In this document: in pieces, positions 17,439 to 25,245 of the stretch | Position numbering within the stretch: the first letter of the stretch is position 1 | How the letters are laid out: each line of letters starts with the position of its first letter | NCBI GenBank assembly: GCA_964462985.1 | Contig: CAYXAA010000017.1 | Span: 21,986 to 85,985, forward strand | Source of the DNA: CAYXAA01 sp964462985 | GTDB lineage: Bacteria; Pseudomonadota; Alphaproteobacteria; Rhizobiales; Stappiaceae | Direction: 5' to 3' | DNA length: 64,000 nucleotides | Notes under the pieces: generated by a model | The model's input: only the letters and a program-made list of their open reading frames with translations | What the model was told of the DNA's origin: nothing | Databases searched by the model: none | Made by a program: the position numbers and the translations under genes

Positions 17439-17510
17439 CTTAAAGTGACCCCCGAGCCGCCGTGCAACAACGCGATCGGCTCGGTGCCAACATCGGAGAT
17501 GAGGAACACC

Positions 17511-18584
17511 GTGACCATCGGCGCACCTTCCGTGAGCCTCAGCGAACTGGACCGACGTTCGCGTGAGATCTTTCGGCAGATCGTCGAGACCTATCTGGAG
17601 ACCGGCGATCCGGTCGGCTCGCGCAATCTCGCGCGCAAGCTACCGATCCAGCTGTCGCCGGCGTCGATCCGCAATGTAATGTCGGATCTGGAGCACGCCG
17701 GGCTGCTTTATTCTCCGCATACTTCCGCGGGCCGGCTTCCGACCGAGGGCGGCCTGCGCTTCTTCGTCGACGCACTGCTGGAAGTCGGCGACCTGACGCA
17801 GGACGAGCGCTCGCAGATTGACATCAAGGTTCAGGCCTCAAAGAGCGCCCATTCGACCGAGCAATTGCTCACCGAGGCGAGCCAGATGCTGTCGGGCCTT
17901 TCCCGCGGCGCCGGTGTCGTGCTGACCCACAAGACCGACAAGCGGCTGCGCCATGTCGAGTTCGTCCGCATTGAACCGATGAAGGCGCTTGTCGTGCTCG
18001 TGTCCGAGGACGGCTCGGTGGAGAACCGCATTGTCGACCTGCCGGTCGGCGTGACACAGAGTGCGTTGGCCGAGGCCTCCAACTACCTGACCACGCTGAT
18101 TCGCGGCCGAACACTTGCGGAGGCACGGCGCGAGCTTGAGGCACAGGAGCAGCAGAAGCGCGCCGAGCTCGATCGGCTGACCGCCAAGGTGGTGGCCGCC
18201 GGAGTCGCTGTCTGGTCCGGCAACGAGGATCCGGCTGACGGCGGCACGCTGATCGTGCGCGGCCGGTCCAATCTGCTCGCCGATCTCGAGGCGGCGGAGG
18301 ATCTGGAACGGATCCGACTGCTGTTCGACGACCTGGAGAACAAGCGCGAACTCGTTCAGTTGCTTGGGCTCGCCGAAGCCGGGGAAGGCGTGCGCATCTT
18401 CATCGGCTCCGAGACCAAACTGTTCTCGCTGTCAGGCTCCTCGTTAGTGGTGTCACCCTACCGTGACAGCGAGCAGCGCATTGTCGGCGTGCTCGGCGTC
18501 ATCGGGCCGACGCGCTTGAATTATGCGCGCGTCATTCCGATGGTCGACTATACCGCCAAGCTCGTCGGCCGACTCATCGGCTGA
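17511..18584 (+). CDS. hrcA: Heat-inducible transcription repressor HrcA
   Basis: 357 residues from a GTG at 17511 that has GAGGA six bases upstream. An in-frame ATG at 17499 is an alternative but its ribosome binding site would be too close. The N-terminal winged helix (LDRRSREIFRQIVETYLETG, then SPASIRNVMSDLE) and the C-terminal GAF-like part (VIGPTRLNYARVIPMVDYTA) are characteristic. HrcA represses chaperone genes through CIRCE elements. In relatives grpE usually follows hrcA; here a MoeB-like gene follows by two bases. Confidence 0.95.
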   Translation: MTIGAPSVSLSELDRRSREIFRQIVETYLETGDPVGSRNLARKLPIQLSPASIRNVMSDLEHAGLLYSPHTSAGRLPTEGGLRFFVDALLEVGDLTQDERSQIDIKVQASKSAHSTEQLLTEASQMLSGLSRGAGVVLTHKTDKRLRHVEFVRIEPMKALVVLVSEDGSVENRIVDLPVGVTQSALAEASNYLTTLIRGRTLAEARRELEAQEQQKRAELDRLTAKVVAAGVAVWSGNEDPADGGTLIVRGRSNLLADLEAAEDLERIRLLFDDLENKRELVQLLGLAEAGEGVRIFIGSETKLFSLSGSSLVVSPYRDSEQRIVGVLGVIGPTRLNYARVIPMVDYTAKLVGRLIG

Positions 18585-18586
18585 TC

Positions 18587-19420
18587 GTGCAAACCGCATC
18601 GAACCAGAAAGCCGACATGACGCTCAGCCCCGCCGAACTCGAACGCTACGCCCGTCACATCGTGCTTCGGGACGTCGGGGGGCCCGGTCAGCAGCGTCTG
18701 AAGGCGGCGCGGGTGCTGGTCATTGGTGCCGGCGGGCTTGGTGCGCCGGTGCTGCAATACCTCGCTGCCGCCGGAGTCGGCACGCTTGGCATTGTCGACG
18801 ACGACACCGTTTCGCTCTCGAACCTGCAACGTCAGGTTATCCACGACACCGAGTCACTTGGCGAGCCTAAAGTGGCGAGCGCAGCCGCAGCGATCGCTCG
18901 TCTCAACCCGCACGTCGCGGTAGAGCCGCATCCGGTCCGTTTGCGGCCGGAAAATGCGCTCGCTCTTGTATCGCGCTACGACCTGGTGATTGACGGCTCC
19001 GACAACTTCGCCACGCGGTATCTCGTCTCGGATGCCTGTTTCTTCGCGGCAAAGCCGCTGGTCACTGGCGCCATCGGTCAGTTCGATGGCTCGCTCACCC
19101 TGCTGAAACCCCACGAGACCGACGCGTCAGGCAAGCCCAATCCGACCTATCGCTGCCTGTTTCCGTCGCGGCCGCCGGAAGGCCTGCTGCCCACCTGCGC
19201 CGAGGCTGGCGTGCTCGGTGTGTTGCCGGGCACGATCGGGGCGTTGCAGGCGCTCGAAGCCATCAAGGACATCGTCGGGTTCGGTGAGGGGCTGCTCGCC
19301 CGTCTGCTCCTGTTCGATGCTCGCTCCATGCGCTTCGAAACGGTGCGCTACGCCTGGTCGCCGGACAACCCGCTGAACGGCCGGAATCCGAAGACTTTCT
19401 CCGAACTGGCTGGGGCCTGA
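18587..19420 (+). CDS. MoeB/ThiF-family adenylyltransferase
   Basis: 277 residues from a GTG at 18587; the ATG at 18617 (MTLSPAELERYARHIVLRDVG) is where the family similarity begins and may be the true start. The nucleotide loop GAGGLGAPVLQYLAAAGVG and the segment LSNLQRQVIH are E1-like, and PTCAEAGVLGVLPG is the MoeB catalytic-loop region. The enzyme activates the C terminus of a ubiquitin-like sulfur carrier (MoaD or ThiS) by adenylation. The usual zinc CxxC pairs are not visible, and there is no rhodanese domain. No molybdopterin or thiamine gene is adjacent. Confidence 0.85.
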   Translation: MQTASNQKADMTLSPAELERYARHIVLRDVGGPGQQRLKAARVLVIGAGGLGAPVLQYLAAAGVGTLGIVDDDTVSLSNLQRQVIHDTESLGEPKVASAAAAIARLNPHVAVEPHPVRLRPENALALVSRYDLVIDGSDNFATRYLVSDACFFAAKPLVTGAIGQFDGSLTLLKPHETDASGKPNPTYRCLFPSRPPEGLLPTCAEAGVLGVLPGTIGALQALEAIKDIVGFGEGLLARLLLFDARSMRFETVRYAWSPDNPLNGRNPKTFSELAGA

Positions 19421-19423
19421 CGC

Positions 19424-20167
19424 TTGCCACTCGTCTTCTTGCGGCGCCGTGCGGCCCCTCTCCCGGAACGACTCATGGTGGACGTCGGCTCGCGCCGGAT
19501 TTCAGTGCGGCTGCGGCGAAGCACGAGGGCGAAGCGCTACCTGCTCAAGATACCAACCGACGGGTCCGAGCCGGTTCTCACAATGCCGGCCGGCGGTACG
19601 CTGGCGACAGCACAGCGCTTTGCCGATCGGCACGCCGGCTGGCTTGCGGCCCGCCTTGCCGAGCGGCCGGAACCGGTTGCTTTTGCACCGGGCGCGATCG
19701 TGCCGCTACGTGGCAGCGACCACCGTATCGTTGCCGCAGGACGGCTGCGCGGCCTGATCGAACTCGGCGACGATGCCGGCGTTCCGGTGCTGATCGTACC
19801 GGGCGCGCCGGAACATATCGCCCGGCGGCTGACGGATTGGTTGAGGTCCGCGGCGCGCGCCGACCTCGATGCGGCCGTCGCCCGGCACACGGCGGTGCTT
19901 GGCCGCACGCATACCGGACTGACGATCCGCGACACACGCAGCCGCTGGGGCTCGTGCACCTCGTCCGGTCGGCTCTCGTTCTCCTGGCGCCTGGTGCTCG
20001 CGCCGCCCGAGATCCTTGACTATGTCGCTGCCCATGAAGTCGCTCACCTCGCCGAGATGAACCATGGCCCGGCATTTTGGCGGCTGTGTCGACAACTTGC
20101 GCCGCAAACTGACGCGGCACGCCTCTGGCTCAGGACGAACGGCGCACGGTTGCATTTATATGGATGA
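19424..20167 (+). CDS. YgjP-like (SprT/DUF45 family) zinc metalloprotease
   Basis: 247 residues. The metal-binding motif HEVAH is at residues 204-208, followed by LAEMNHGPAFW, in which the second histidine lies at the family spacing; the upstream RDTRSRWGSCTSSGRLSFSWRL is the diagnostic YgjP segment. Members are small zinc-dependent hydrolases of poorly known function. The frame opens with TTG three bases after the preceding gene; an ATG at 19475 is an alternative start closer to the conserved domain. Spacing suggests an hrcA-moeB-ygjP transcript. Confidence 0.85.
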   Translation: MPLVFLRRRAAPLPERLMVDVGSRRISVRLRRSTRAKRYLLKIPTDGSEPVLTMPAGGTLATAQRFADRHAGWLAARLAERPEPVAFAPGAIVPLRGSDHRIVAAGRLRGLIELGDDAGVPVLIVPGAPEHIARRLTDWLRSAARADLDAAVARHTAVLGRTHTGLTIRDTRSRWGSCTSSGRLSFSWRLVLAPPEILDYVAAHEVAHLAEMNHGPAFWRLCRQLAPQTDAARLWLRTNGARLHLYG

Positions 20168-20230
20168 ATCGGCTGCCGCTGACTGGCGTACACCTCGCCC
20201 TTGGCGGCGCCGAAGCCTATAGTCCCAGCC

Positions 20231-21340
20231 ATGAACGGGGCCCGGACCAGGACGCTGCGAACCGGCTGGACCACCGGCGCCTGTGCGGCGGCGGCGGCCA
20301 AGGCGGCGTATTACGCCCTGGTTACGGGGGAGTTTCCCGATCCTATCGAGATTACGCTGCCGAAAGGACAGCGTCCGGCCTTCGCCCTGGCCTGCGAGCA
20401 GCATGGCGAAGGATACGCCCGGGCCGGGATCATTAAGGATGCGGGGGATGATCCGGACGTCACCCACGGCGCGACCGTGCTGTCGACTGTGCGCCGCGGT
20501 CCACCCGGATCGGGCGTCCGATTCTTTGCCGGACCCGGCGTCGGAACGGTGACACGGCCGGGCCTGCCAATCCCGCCCGGAGAACCGGCCATCAATCCCG
20601 TACCGCGACGAATGATTGTGGCTGCCATTGCCGAAGTAGCGGAGTTGTTCGGTGCGCCCACTGATGTCGAGGTCGAGGTGTCGATCCCCGGCGGCGAACG
20701 GCTCGCCGAGAAGACGATGAACCCCCGCCTCGGTATCATCGGAGGCCTTTCTGTGCTTGGCACCACCGGGATCGTGCGGCCCTTTTCCTGTGCGTCATGG
20801 ATTGCGTCGATCCATCGCGGCATCGACGTGGCGCGGGCGACCGGCCTGACCCATGTGGTCGGTGCCACCGGATCGACCTCGGAAGCCGTGGCCCGGGCGC
20901 GGCATAGCCTGCCGGAGGAAGCCTGCCTCGACATGGGCGATTTTGTCGGCGGCACGCTGAAATACCTGCGGGCCCATCCGGTACCGAGGCTGACTTTGGC
21001 AGGCGGCGTCGGCAAGTTCACCAAGCTGGCGCAGGGCGCACTCGACCTGCATTCCGGCCGCAGCCGGGTCGATTTCCATGCCCTCGCACTGCTGCTCGAG
21101 GAGGCCGGTGGGCCGGCCGACTTGGTTGCGTCCACGAGCGCGGCCAACACCGCCAAGGAGGTCTTCGACCAGGCTGCGAACGCTGGCATCGATCTTGGCG
21201 GATTGGTCGCACGCCGCGCCCGAATGATTGCCCGCAGCGTGTTGCGCGATGCGCCGGTCGATCTGGAGGTGATCGTCATCGACCGCAGCGGTGAAATCCT
21301 TGGCGTCGCCGGCTTCGACAAGTCTTGCGGAGAGCGCTGA
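20231..21340 (+). CDS. cbiD: Cobalt-precorrin-5B C(1)-methyltransferase
   Basis: 369 residues from the ATG at 20231 (MNGARTRTLRTGWTTGACAAAAAKAA). The LRTGWTTGACA start and the internal NPRLGIIGGLSVLGTTGIV are CbiD signatures. It methylates C-1 of cobalt-precorrin-5B with S-adenosylmethionine during the anaerobic (early cobalt) route to cobalamin. It is followed at once by cobK. No cobalamin riboswitch fits in the 63-base gap before it, and no other corrin gene is in the window. Confidence 0.95.
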   Translation: MNGARTRTLRTGWTTGACAAAAAKAAYYALVTGEFPDPIEITLPKGQRPAFALACEQHGEGYARAGIIKDAGDDPDVTHGATVLSTVRRGPPGSGVRFFAGPGVGTVTRPGLPIPPGEPAINPVPRRMIVAAIAEVAELFGAPTDVEVEVSIPGGERLAEKTMNPRLGIIGGLSVLGTTGIVRPFSCASWIASIHRGIDVARATGLTHVVGATGSTSEAVARARHSLPEEACLDMGDFVGGTLKYLRAHPVPRLTLAGGVGKFTKLAQGALDLHSGRSRVDFHALALLLEEAGGPADLVASTSAANTAKEVFDQAANAGIDLGGLVARRARMIARSVLRDAPVDLEVIVIDRSGEILGVAGFDKSCGER

Positions 21341-21341
21341 C

Positions 21342-22103
21342 GTGGTGATGCGTGTACTTCTCCTGGCGGGCACGTTGGAGGCGCGCCGGATTGCTGAAGC
21401 GTTGGCACAGCGCGAGGACATCGAAGCTGTTGCCTCTCTTGCCGGAGTCGTTTCCGAGCCGGCCGCACTCCCGATCAAAACCCGAATCGGCGGTTTTGGT
21501 GGCGCCGAAGGACTGCGTCGCTATCTCGAGGTGGAGTCGGTCGATGCCGTGGTCGATGCCACCCATCCCTTCGCTGCCCGGATGAGCATGAATACGGTGG
21601 CTGCCTGCGAGGCAGCTGGTTTGCCGATGCTGCGGCTCGAGCGCCCTCCGTGGCAGCCCGGGCCCGGCGACCGTTGGCAGGAGGTTGCCGATCTCGCTGC
21701 AGCAGCGGTGGCGCTGCCTGAAGGCGCGAGGGCACTGATCGCCGTTGGCCGCAAGGATATTGGCGCGTTTGCCCACCGCCGAGACCTGTGGTGCCTGATG
21801 CGGATGATTGAAGCGCCGGAAGAGGGCGCCGCTCTGCCGCGCGGGATGCTGGTGCTGGGGCGGCCAAGCGCATCGGTCGACGAAGAGGCAGAATTGCTTC
21901 GCGCGCATCGAATAGAGTGGATCGTGGCCAAAAACAGCGGGGGCAGCATCGCTTTCGGCAAGATTGCTGCCGCGCGCAAGCTGGGCCTTCCGGTTGTGCT
22001 GGTGCGGCGGCCGACGCTACCCGGAGATGCCCCTCTTGTCGGCACAGTCGCTGAAGCACTCGCCTTGCTGGATCGCTGGTGCGCGCAGCGCGCGGTCCGT
22101 TAG
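21342..22103 (+). CDS. cobK: Precorrin-6A/cobalt-precorrin-6A reductase
   Basis: 253 residues from the GTG at 21342, which has GGAGAG seven bases upstream; an ATG two codons later (MRVLLLAGT) is the alternative. The N-terminal LLLAGTLEARRIAEAL, the internal VVDATHPFAARMS and the C-terminal AKNSGGSIAFGKIAAARKLGLPVVLVRRP are typical of CobK/CbiJ. It reduces the corrin ring with NADPH. Its last 87 bases overlap the 3' end of the opposite-strand WecG-type glycosyltransferase gene. Confidence 0.94.
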   Translation: MVMRVLLLAGTLEARRIAEALAQREDIEAVASLAGVVSEPAALPIKTRIGGFGGAEGLRRYLEVESVDAVVDATHPFAARMSMNTVAACEAAGLPMLRLERPPWQPGPGDRWQEVADLAAAAVALPEGARALIAVGRKDIGAFAHRRDLWCLMRMIEAPEEGAALPRGMLVLGRPSASVDEEAELLRAHRIEWIVAKNSGGSIAFGKIAAARKLGLPVVLVRRPTLPGDAPLVGTVAEALALLDRWCAQRAVR

Positions 22104-22940
22104 CATGGAATTGGCAGTGCAAGATCCGTTCGCCGAATCTGCCGATTCGACGAAACCGATCCGGGCAAGCATCTCGCGCCGGAGCATCAGCACCCTCCAC
22201 AGGAAACGGACGATGCCCACCGTATAGCGCGGACCCAGCCGGCGTGGCTCAAGCAAAAGTCGGAACAGCCATTCGAGCCCACACGCACGCATCAGCTTCG
22301 GTGCCCGCGGAACGGCACCGGCAATGAAGTCGAGCAGAGCACCGACACCGATTGCTACCGGTACCTCCACTTCATCGCGGATCTGGTTGATAATGGATTC
22401 CTGTCTCGGATTTCCCATGGCCACCAATAGGAGGTCCGCCCGCGCCTCGTTGATGCCAGCGACGATCGAGCCGGTCGCCTCGGGATCGAAGTATCCGTGA
22501 TGATAGCCGGCGATCACGTGCTGCGGATAGGTCTCGGTCAACGCCGCCGCCGCGGCCTGGACGACCGCGGGCTTGGCGCCGAGAAGGTATATCCGCAGCC
22601 CCGGCGACGCTGCTTTGAGCAGAGCCGGTACGAAGTCGGTACCGTTCAGGTTTTCGGGAAACCCGTGCCCTTCGAGAGCGAGGGCGGCGATGTGGGCGCC
22701 AAGACCATCGTTGAGTACGCGGAAGCGATCTAGCGTTTGGGCGTAAGAGGGATCCTCCATTGCCATCAGCAGCGCGTGGGCATTGGCGAAGGCAACAGAG
22801 ATCTTCGTTCTTGTTTGCAGACAGTACAGCAGATCTCCGATCGCCTCGTCTCGCGTCTGTCTGACAACGCGCACCGGACCGATGATCGCCTCGAGCGGCC
22901 GAGCCAAGGGTGCCGCCTCCTTAGAAACCGCCATTTCCAC
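22017..22940 (-). CDS. WecG/TagA/CpsF family glycosyltransferase
   Basis: 307 residues. The family motifs are present in order: a VAFANAHALLMAMEDP segment near residue 50, NGTDFVPALLKAA near 100, GNPRQESIINQIRD near 180 and GVGALLDFIAGAVPRAPKLMR near 200. The family transfers a sugar to a lipid-linked acceptor (ManNAc or glucuronate types are known) early in polysaccharide assembly, as GumM does in xanthan synthesis. It is divergent from the chain-length protein gene and so marks the left end of the polysaccharide cluster. Its 3' end overlaps cobK by 87 bases on the other strand. Confidence 0.9.
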   Translation of the reverse strand: MEMAVSKEAAPLARPLEAIIGPVRVVRQTRDEAIGDLLYCLQTRTKISVAFANAHALLMAMEDPSYAQTLDRFRVLNDGLGAHIAALALEGHGFPENLNGTDFVPALLKAASPGLRIYLLGAKPAVVQAAAAALTETYPQHVIAGYHHGYFDPEATGSIVAGINEARADLLLVAMGNPRQESIINQIRDEVEVPVAIGVGALLDFIAGAVPRAPKLMRACGLEWLFRLLLEPRRLGPRYTVGIVRFLWRVLMLRREMLARIGFVESADSANGSCTANSMLTDRALRAPAIQQGECFSDCADKRGISG

Positions 22941-23054
22941 ACTCTGTGCTAGGCTTCAGCGAGCCTTTGGGGTTCTGCGATATTAAACTGAACGAAAGAT
23001 GTCTGTTCGCCGCAAAAATTTCACGAACGACCTTTCGGCAGGATGAACGAATTC

Positions 23055-23100
23055 TTAATTTTTCCTTACCATGGGCGGTTCTTGATGACTTGTTAACCAT
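23055..23100. promoter_or_regulatory. CtrA-like sites in the polysaccharide divergent promoter region
   Basis: TTAA-N7-TTACCAT at 23055-23072 differs in one base from the alphaproteobacterial CtrA core TTAA-N7-TTAA, and an exact TTAACCAT half-site lies at 23093-23100. GAACGA also occurs three times at 22990, 23025 and 23045. The stretch 22941-23198 has no gene and is the AT-richest part of the region, with the promoters of the WecG-type and chain-length genes presumably inside it. Cell-cycle control is only suggested. Confidence 0.3.
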
Positions 23101-23198
23101 GATCGGCAAAGGATAGATGGAGCCGGAACGCGAGCGGAACAAGTCCCCTATCAGTCGGGTGCACTCGTCCGGATCTGGCCCGCGAAAATTGGACCATC

Positions 23199-25205
23199 AT
23201 GGTAGTCGACATCCTGCAGGTTCCCGGCATCTTGATGCGGCGTCTCGGCTGGCTGATCGCGTGCGCCGGGGTATGCGTCTTATTGGCGCTCATCTACCTT
23301 CTGCTGCAGACGCCGACCTATCGCGCCACCGCCGAACTTCTGGTTGATCCCCAAGGCTTACAGATCGTCGGCAAGGACATCGTCGCAACCGATGGCTCCG
23401 GTGCGCTCGAGCGCAGCAATGTCGACAGCCAGATCTACGTGATTTTATCCAACAGCGTGCTCGACAATGTCGTAAAGAAGCTGGATCTGGAGAATGATCC
23501 CGATCTCGCCGCCAAGGGCATTCGCACGCGGTTGTTGGGGAGAGATTCGGCCGATCTCACAGCGCAGGAGCGCCGCGCGGCGGCGATCGCCGCCCTCAGG
23601 CAGCGGCTGCAGGTCCTGCGTGTCGGTCAGAGCTTCGTCTTCAACATCGTTGCGTCCCACCCCGACCGTGACAGGGCGGCGAACATCGCCAACGCGACGG
23701 CCGAGGCCTATCTGGAAGAACAGCGTGCGACGCGAGCGGACGCTGCCATGCGCACCAGCCTGGCGCTGCAACTTCAGGCTGAAGACCTCAAGAACCGACT
23801 CGAACAGGCGGAGGCGGCGGTGGAATCGTTCAAGGCGAGCCGCGGCCTGATCAGCACGGGAGCGCGCGGCTCCGTCACCGACCAGCAGCTCCAAGACTAC
23901 AATACCCAGCTCGTCACCGCCCAGGTCGAACTGGAGCGCGCCCGCACCCGATACGACCAGATCCGGGCTCTAACCGCCTCTGATATCGAGTCCGGGGCGC
24001 TTCCGGAGAGCCTGCTGTCCTCAACCATCGGTTCGCTTCGCGCCCAGTACGCCCGGATCGCAGAGCAACGGGCACAGGCTGCCACAATCTACGGCGCCAA
24101 CCACCCGCAGATGCGCGAGCTTGACGCACAGGTCGCCAATGCGAGCCGCTTGATCGAGCAGGAGCTGCAGCGCATCCGCCGATCGATTCAGAGCGAGTTC
24201 GAGCGCGCAAGTGCCAATGTCGCCGCCATCGAAAGCCAAGCCGATCAACTAAAGCGCGTCAGCGTGGATCAGGGCAAGGCGCAGATCGAACTGCGCCGAC
24301 TAGAAAGCGAGGCAAGTGCCCTGCGGGCGGTGTATGATTCATTTCTGGTGCGCGCCAAGGAACTGGCGGAGCAGCAGGATATCGACACCAGCAATTCCCG
24401 CGTCATCTCCGCTGCAGTGCCGCCGTCGTCGCCGGTGGGGCCATCCAAGATCATGGTTCTCGGCGCCGCCGCACTGTTCGGCGTGACACTCGCGAGCGTC
24501 GCCGCCGTCGGCGTGGAGCTGCTCGGCGGCCGCATCGTCAATCCACGCGAGCTGGTCGACCGCACCGGGGTGCCGATGATCGCCGCGGTGCCGAGGCCAG
24601 ACCGCCGCCGGTCAGGCGCATCGTCCCGACTCCGGCGCCTCGTGCCGGGAGCGGTAGGCGGCGAGGTCGACGCCGCCTCCAACCGTCAGCTTGCGGTGAT
24701 GCGCATCGCCTATGTGCTGCGCCACGCCTTTGCCGAGGAGCGTTCCGCCAACGTCCTGATCCTGTCGCCGGGGCGTCTGGACGGCATGTCCGACCTGACC
24801 CGCGCCGTCGCCGCCAGCCTCGAAGACATGGGCGAGTCCGTGCTCTACGCCACCGCCATGGCGCGCCCGCCGCTCGCTGCTGCAACGGGCAGGCGGCAGC
24901 GTTTGTCGATGCAGCGCCGGGTGCAGTCGAGCAGCGAACCCAGATCGCTGTCGCAGGTTCTCACCGTCGAAGGCCCGACCTCCGCCGGGGCGTTTGTCGA
25001 AGGGACCCAAGGCGACGAGTTCCTGATCATCGACGGCGGCTCGGCGCTGGAGAATCCCGTGCTTCCGGTACTGCTGCGCTATTGCGACGCGATCCTGCTC
25101 GTTTCCGAGACCGGCGGCAGCCGGCGCGCCGACATTGAAGCGACCCTCACCCTTCTGCAGCCATGGCAGGACCGGATGCTCGGCCATGTGGTCTTCGACG
25201 CCTAA
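23199..25205 (+). CDS. Polysaccharide co-polymerase (Wzz/GumC type) with degenerate kinase domain
   Basis: 668 residues. Two membrane helices, at about 17-37 and 423-443, flank a large periplasmic coiled-coil part (about 40-410) with the Wzz N-terminal motif LLQTPTYRATAELLVDP and a proline-rich AAVPPSSPVGPSK before helix 2. It sets chain length and links polymerase to exporter. The C-terminal part (about 490-668) has the shape of a BY-tyrosine kinase but the Walker A lysine is Met530 (GRLDGMS) and Walker B reads FLIIDGG, so it should not be an active kinase. It heads the plus-strand EPS genes. Confidence 0.88.
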   Translation: MVVDILQVPGILMRRLGWLIACAGVCVLLALIYLLLQTPTYRATAELLVDPQGLQIVGKDIVATDGSGALERSNVDSQIYVILSNSVLDNVVKKLDLENDPDLAAKGIRTRLLGRDSADLTAQERRAAAIAALRQRLQVLRVGQSFVFNIVASHPDRDRAANIANATAEAYLEEQRATRADAAMRTSLALQLQAEDLKNRLEQAEAAVESFKASRGLISTGARGSVTDQQLQDYNTQLVTAQVELERARTRYDQIRALTASDIESGALPESLLSSTIGSLRAQYARIAEQRAQAATIYGANHPQMRELDAQVANASRLIEQELQRIRRSIQSEFERASANVAAIESQADQLKRVSVDQGKAQIELRRLESEASALRAVYDSFLVRAKELAEQQDIDTSNSRVISAAVPPSSPVGPSKIMVLGAAALFGVTLASVAAVGVELLGGRIVNPRELVDRTGVPMIAAVPRPDRRRSGASSRLRRLVPGAVGGEVDAASNRQLAVMRIAYVLRHAFAEERSANVLILSPGRLDGMSDLTRAVAASLEDMGESVLYATAMARPPLAAATGRRQRLSMQRRVQSSSEPRSLSQVLTVEGPTSAGAFVEGTQGDEFLIIDGGSALENPVLPVLLRYCDAILLVSETGGSRRADIEATLTLLQPWQDRMLGHVVFDA

Positions 25206-25245
25206 GGCGCAGGCTGGTCCGCGCCGACCTGCCGAGTTCGCGGTC

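Noticed and set aside
17321..17510. CIRCE element for HrcA self-control
   Set aside because: No TTAGCACTC-N9-GAGTGCTAA-like repeat was found in the region.
20168..20230. Cobalamin riboswitch before cbiD
   Set aside because: The space is only 63 bases and shows no B12-box or long paired structure.
23199..25205. Active BY-tyrosine kinase
   Set aside because: The Walker A lysine is replaced by methionine and no tyrosine cluster is present at the end.
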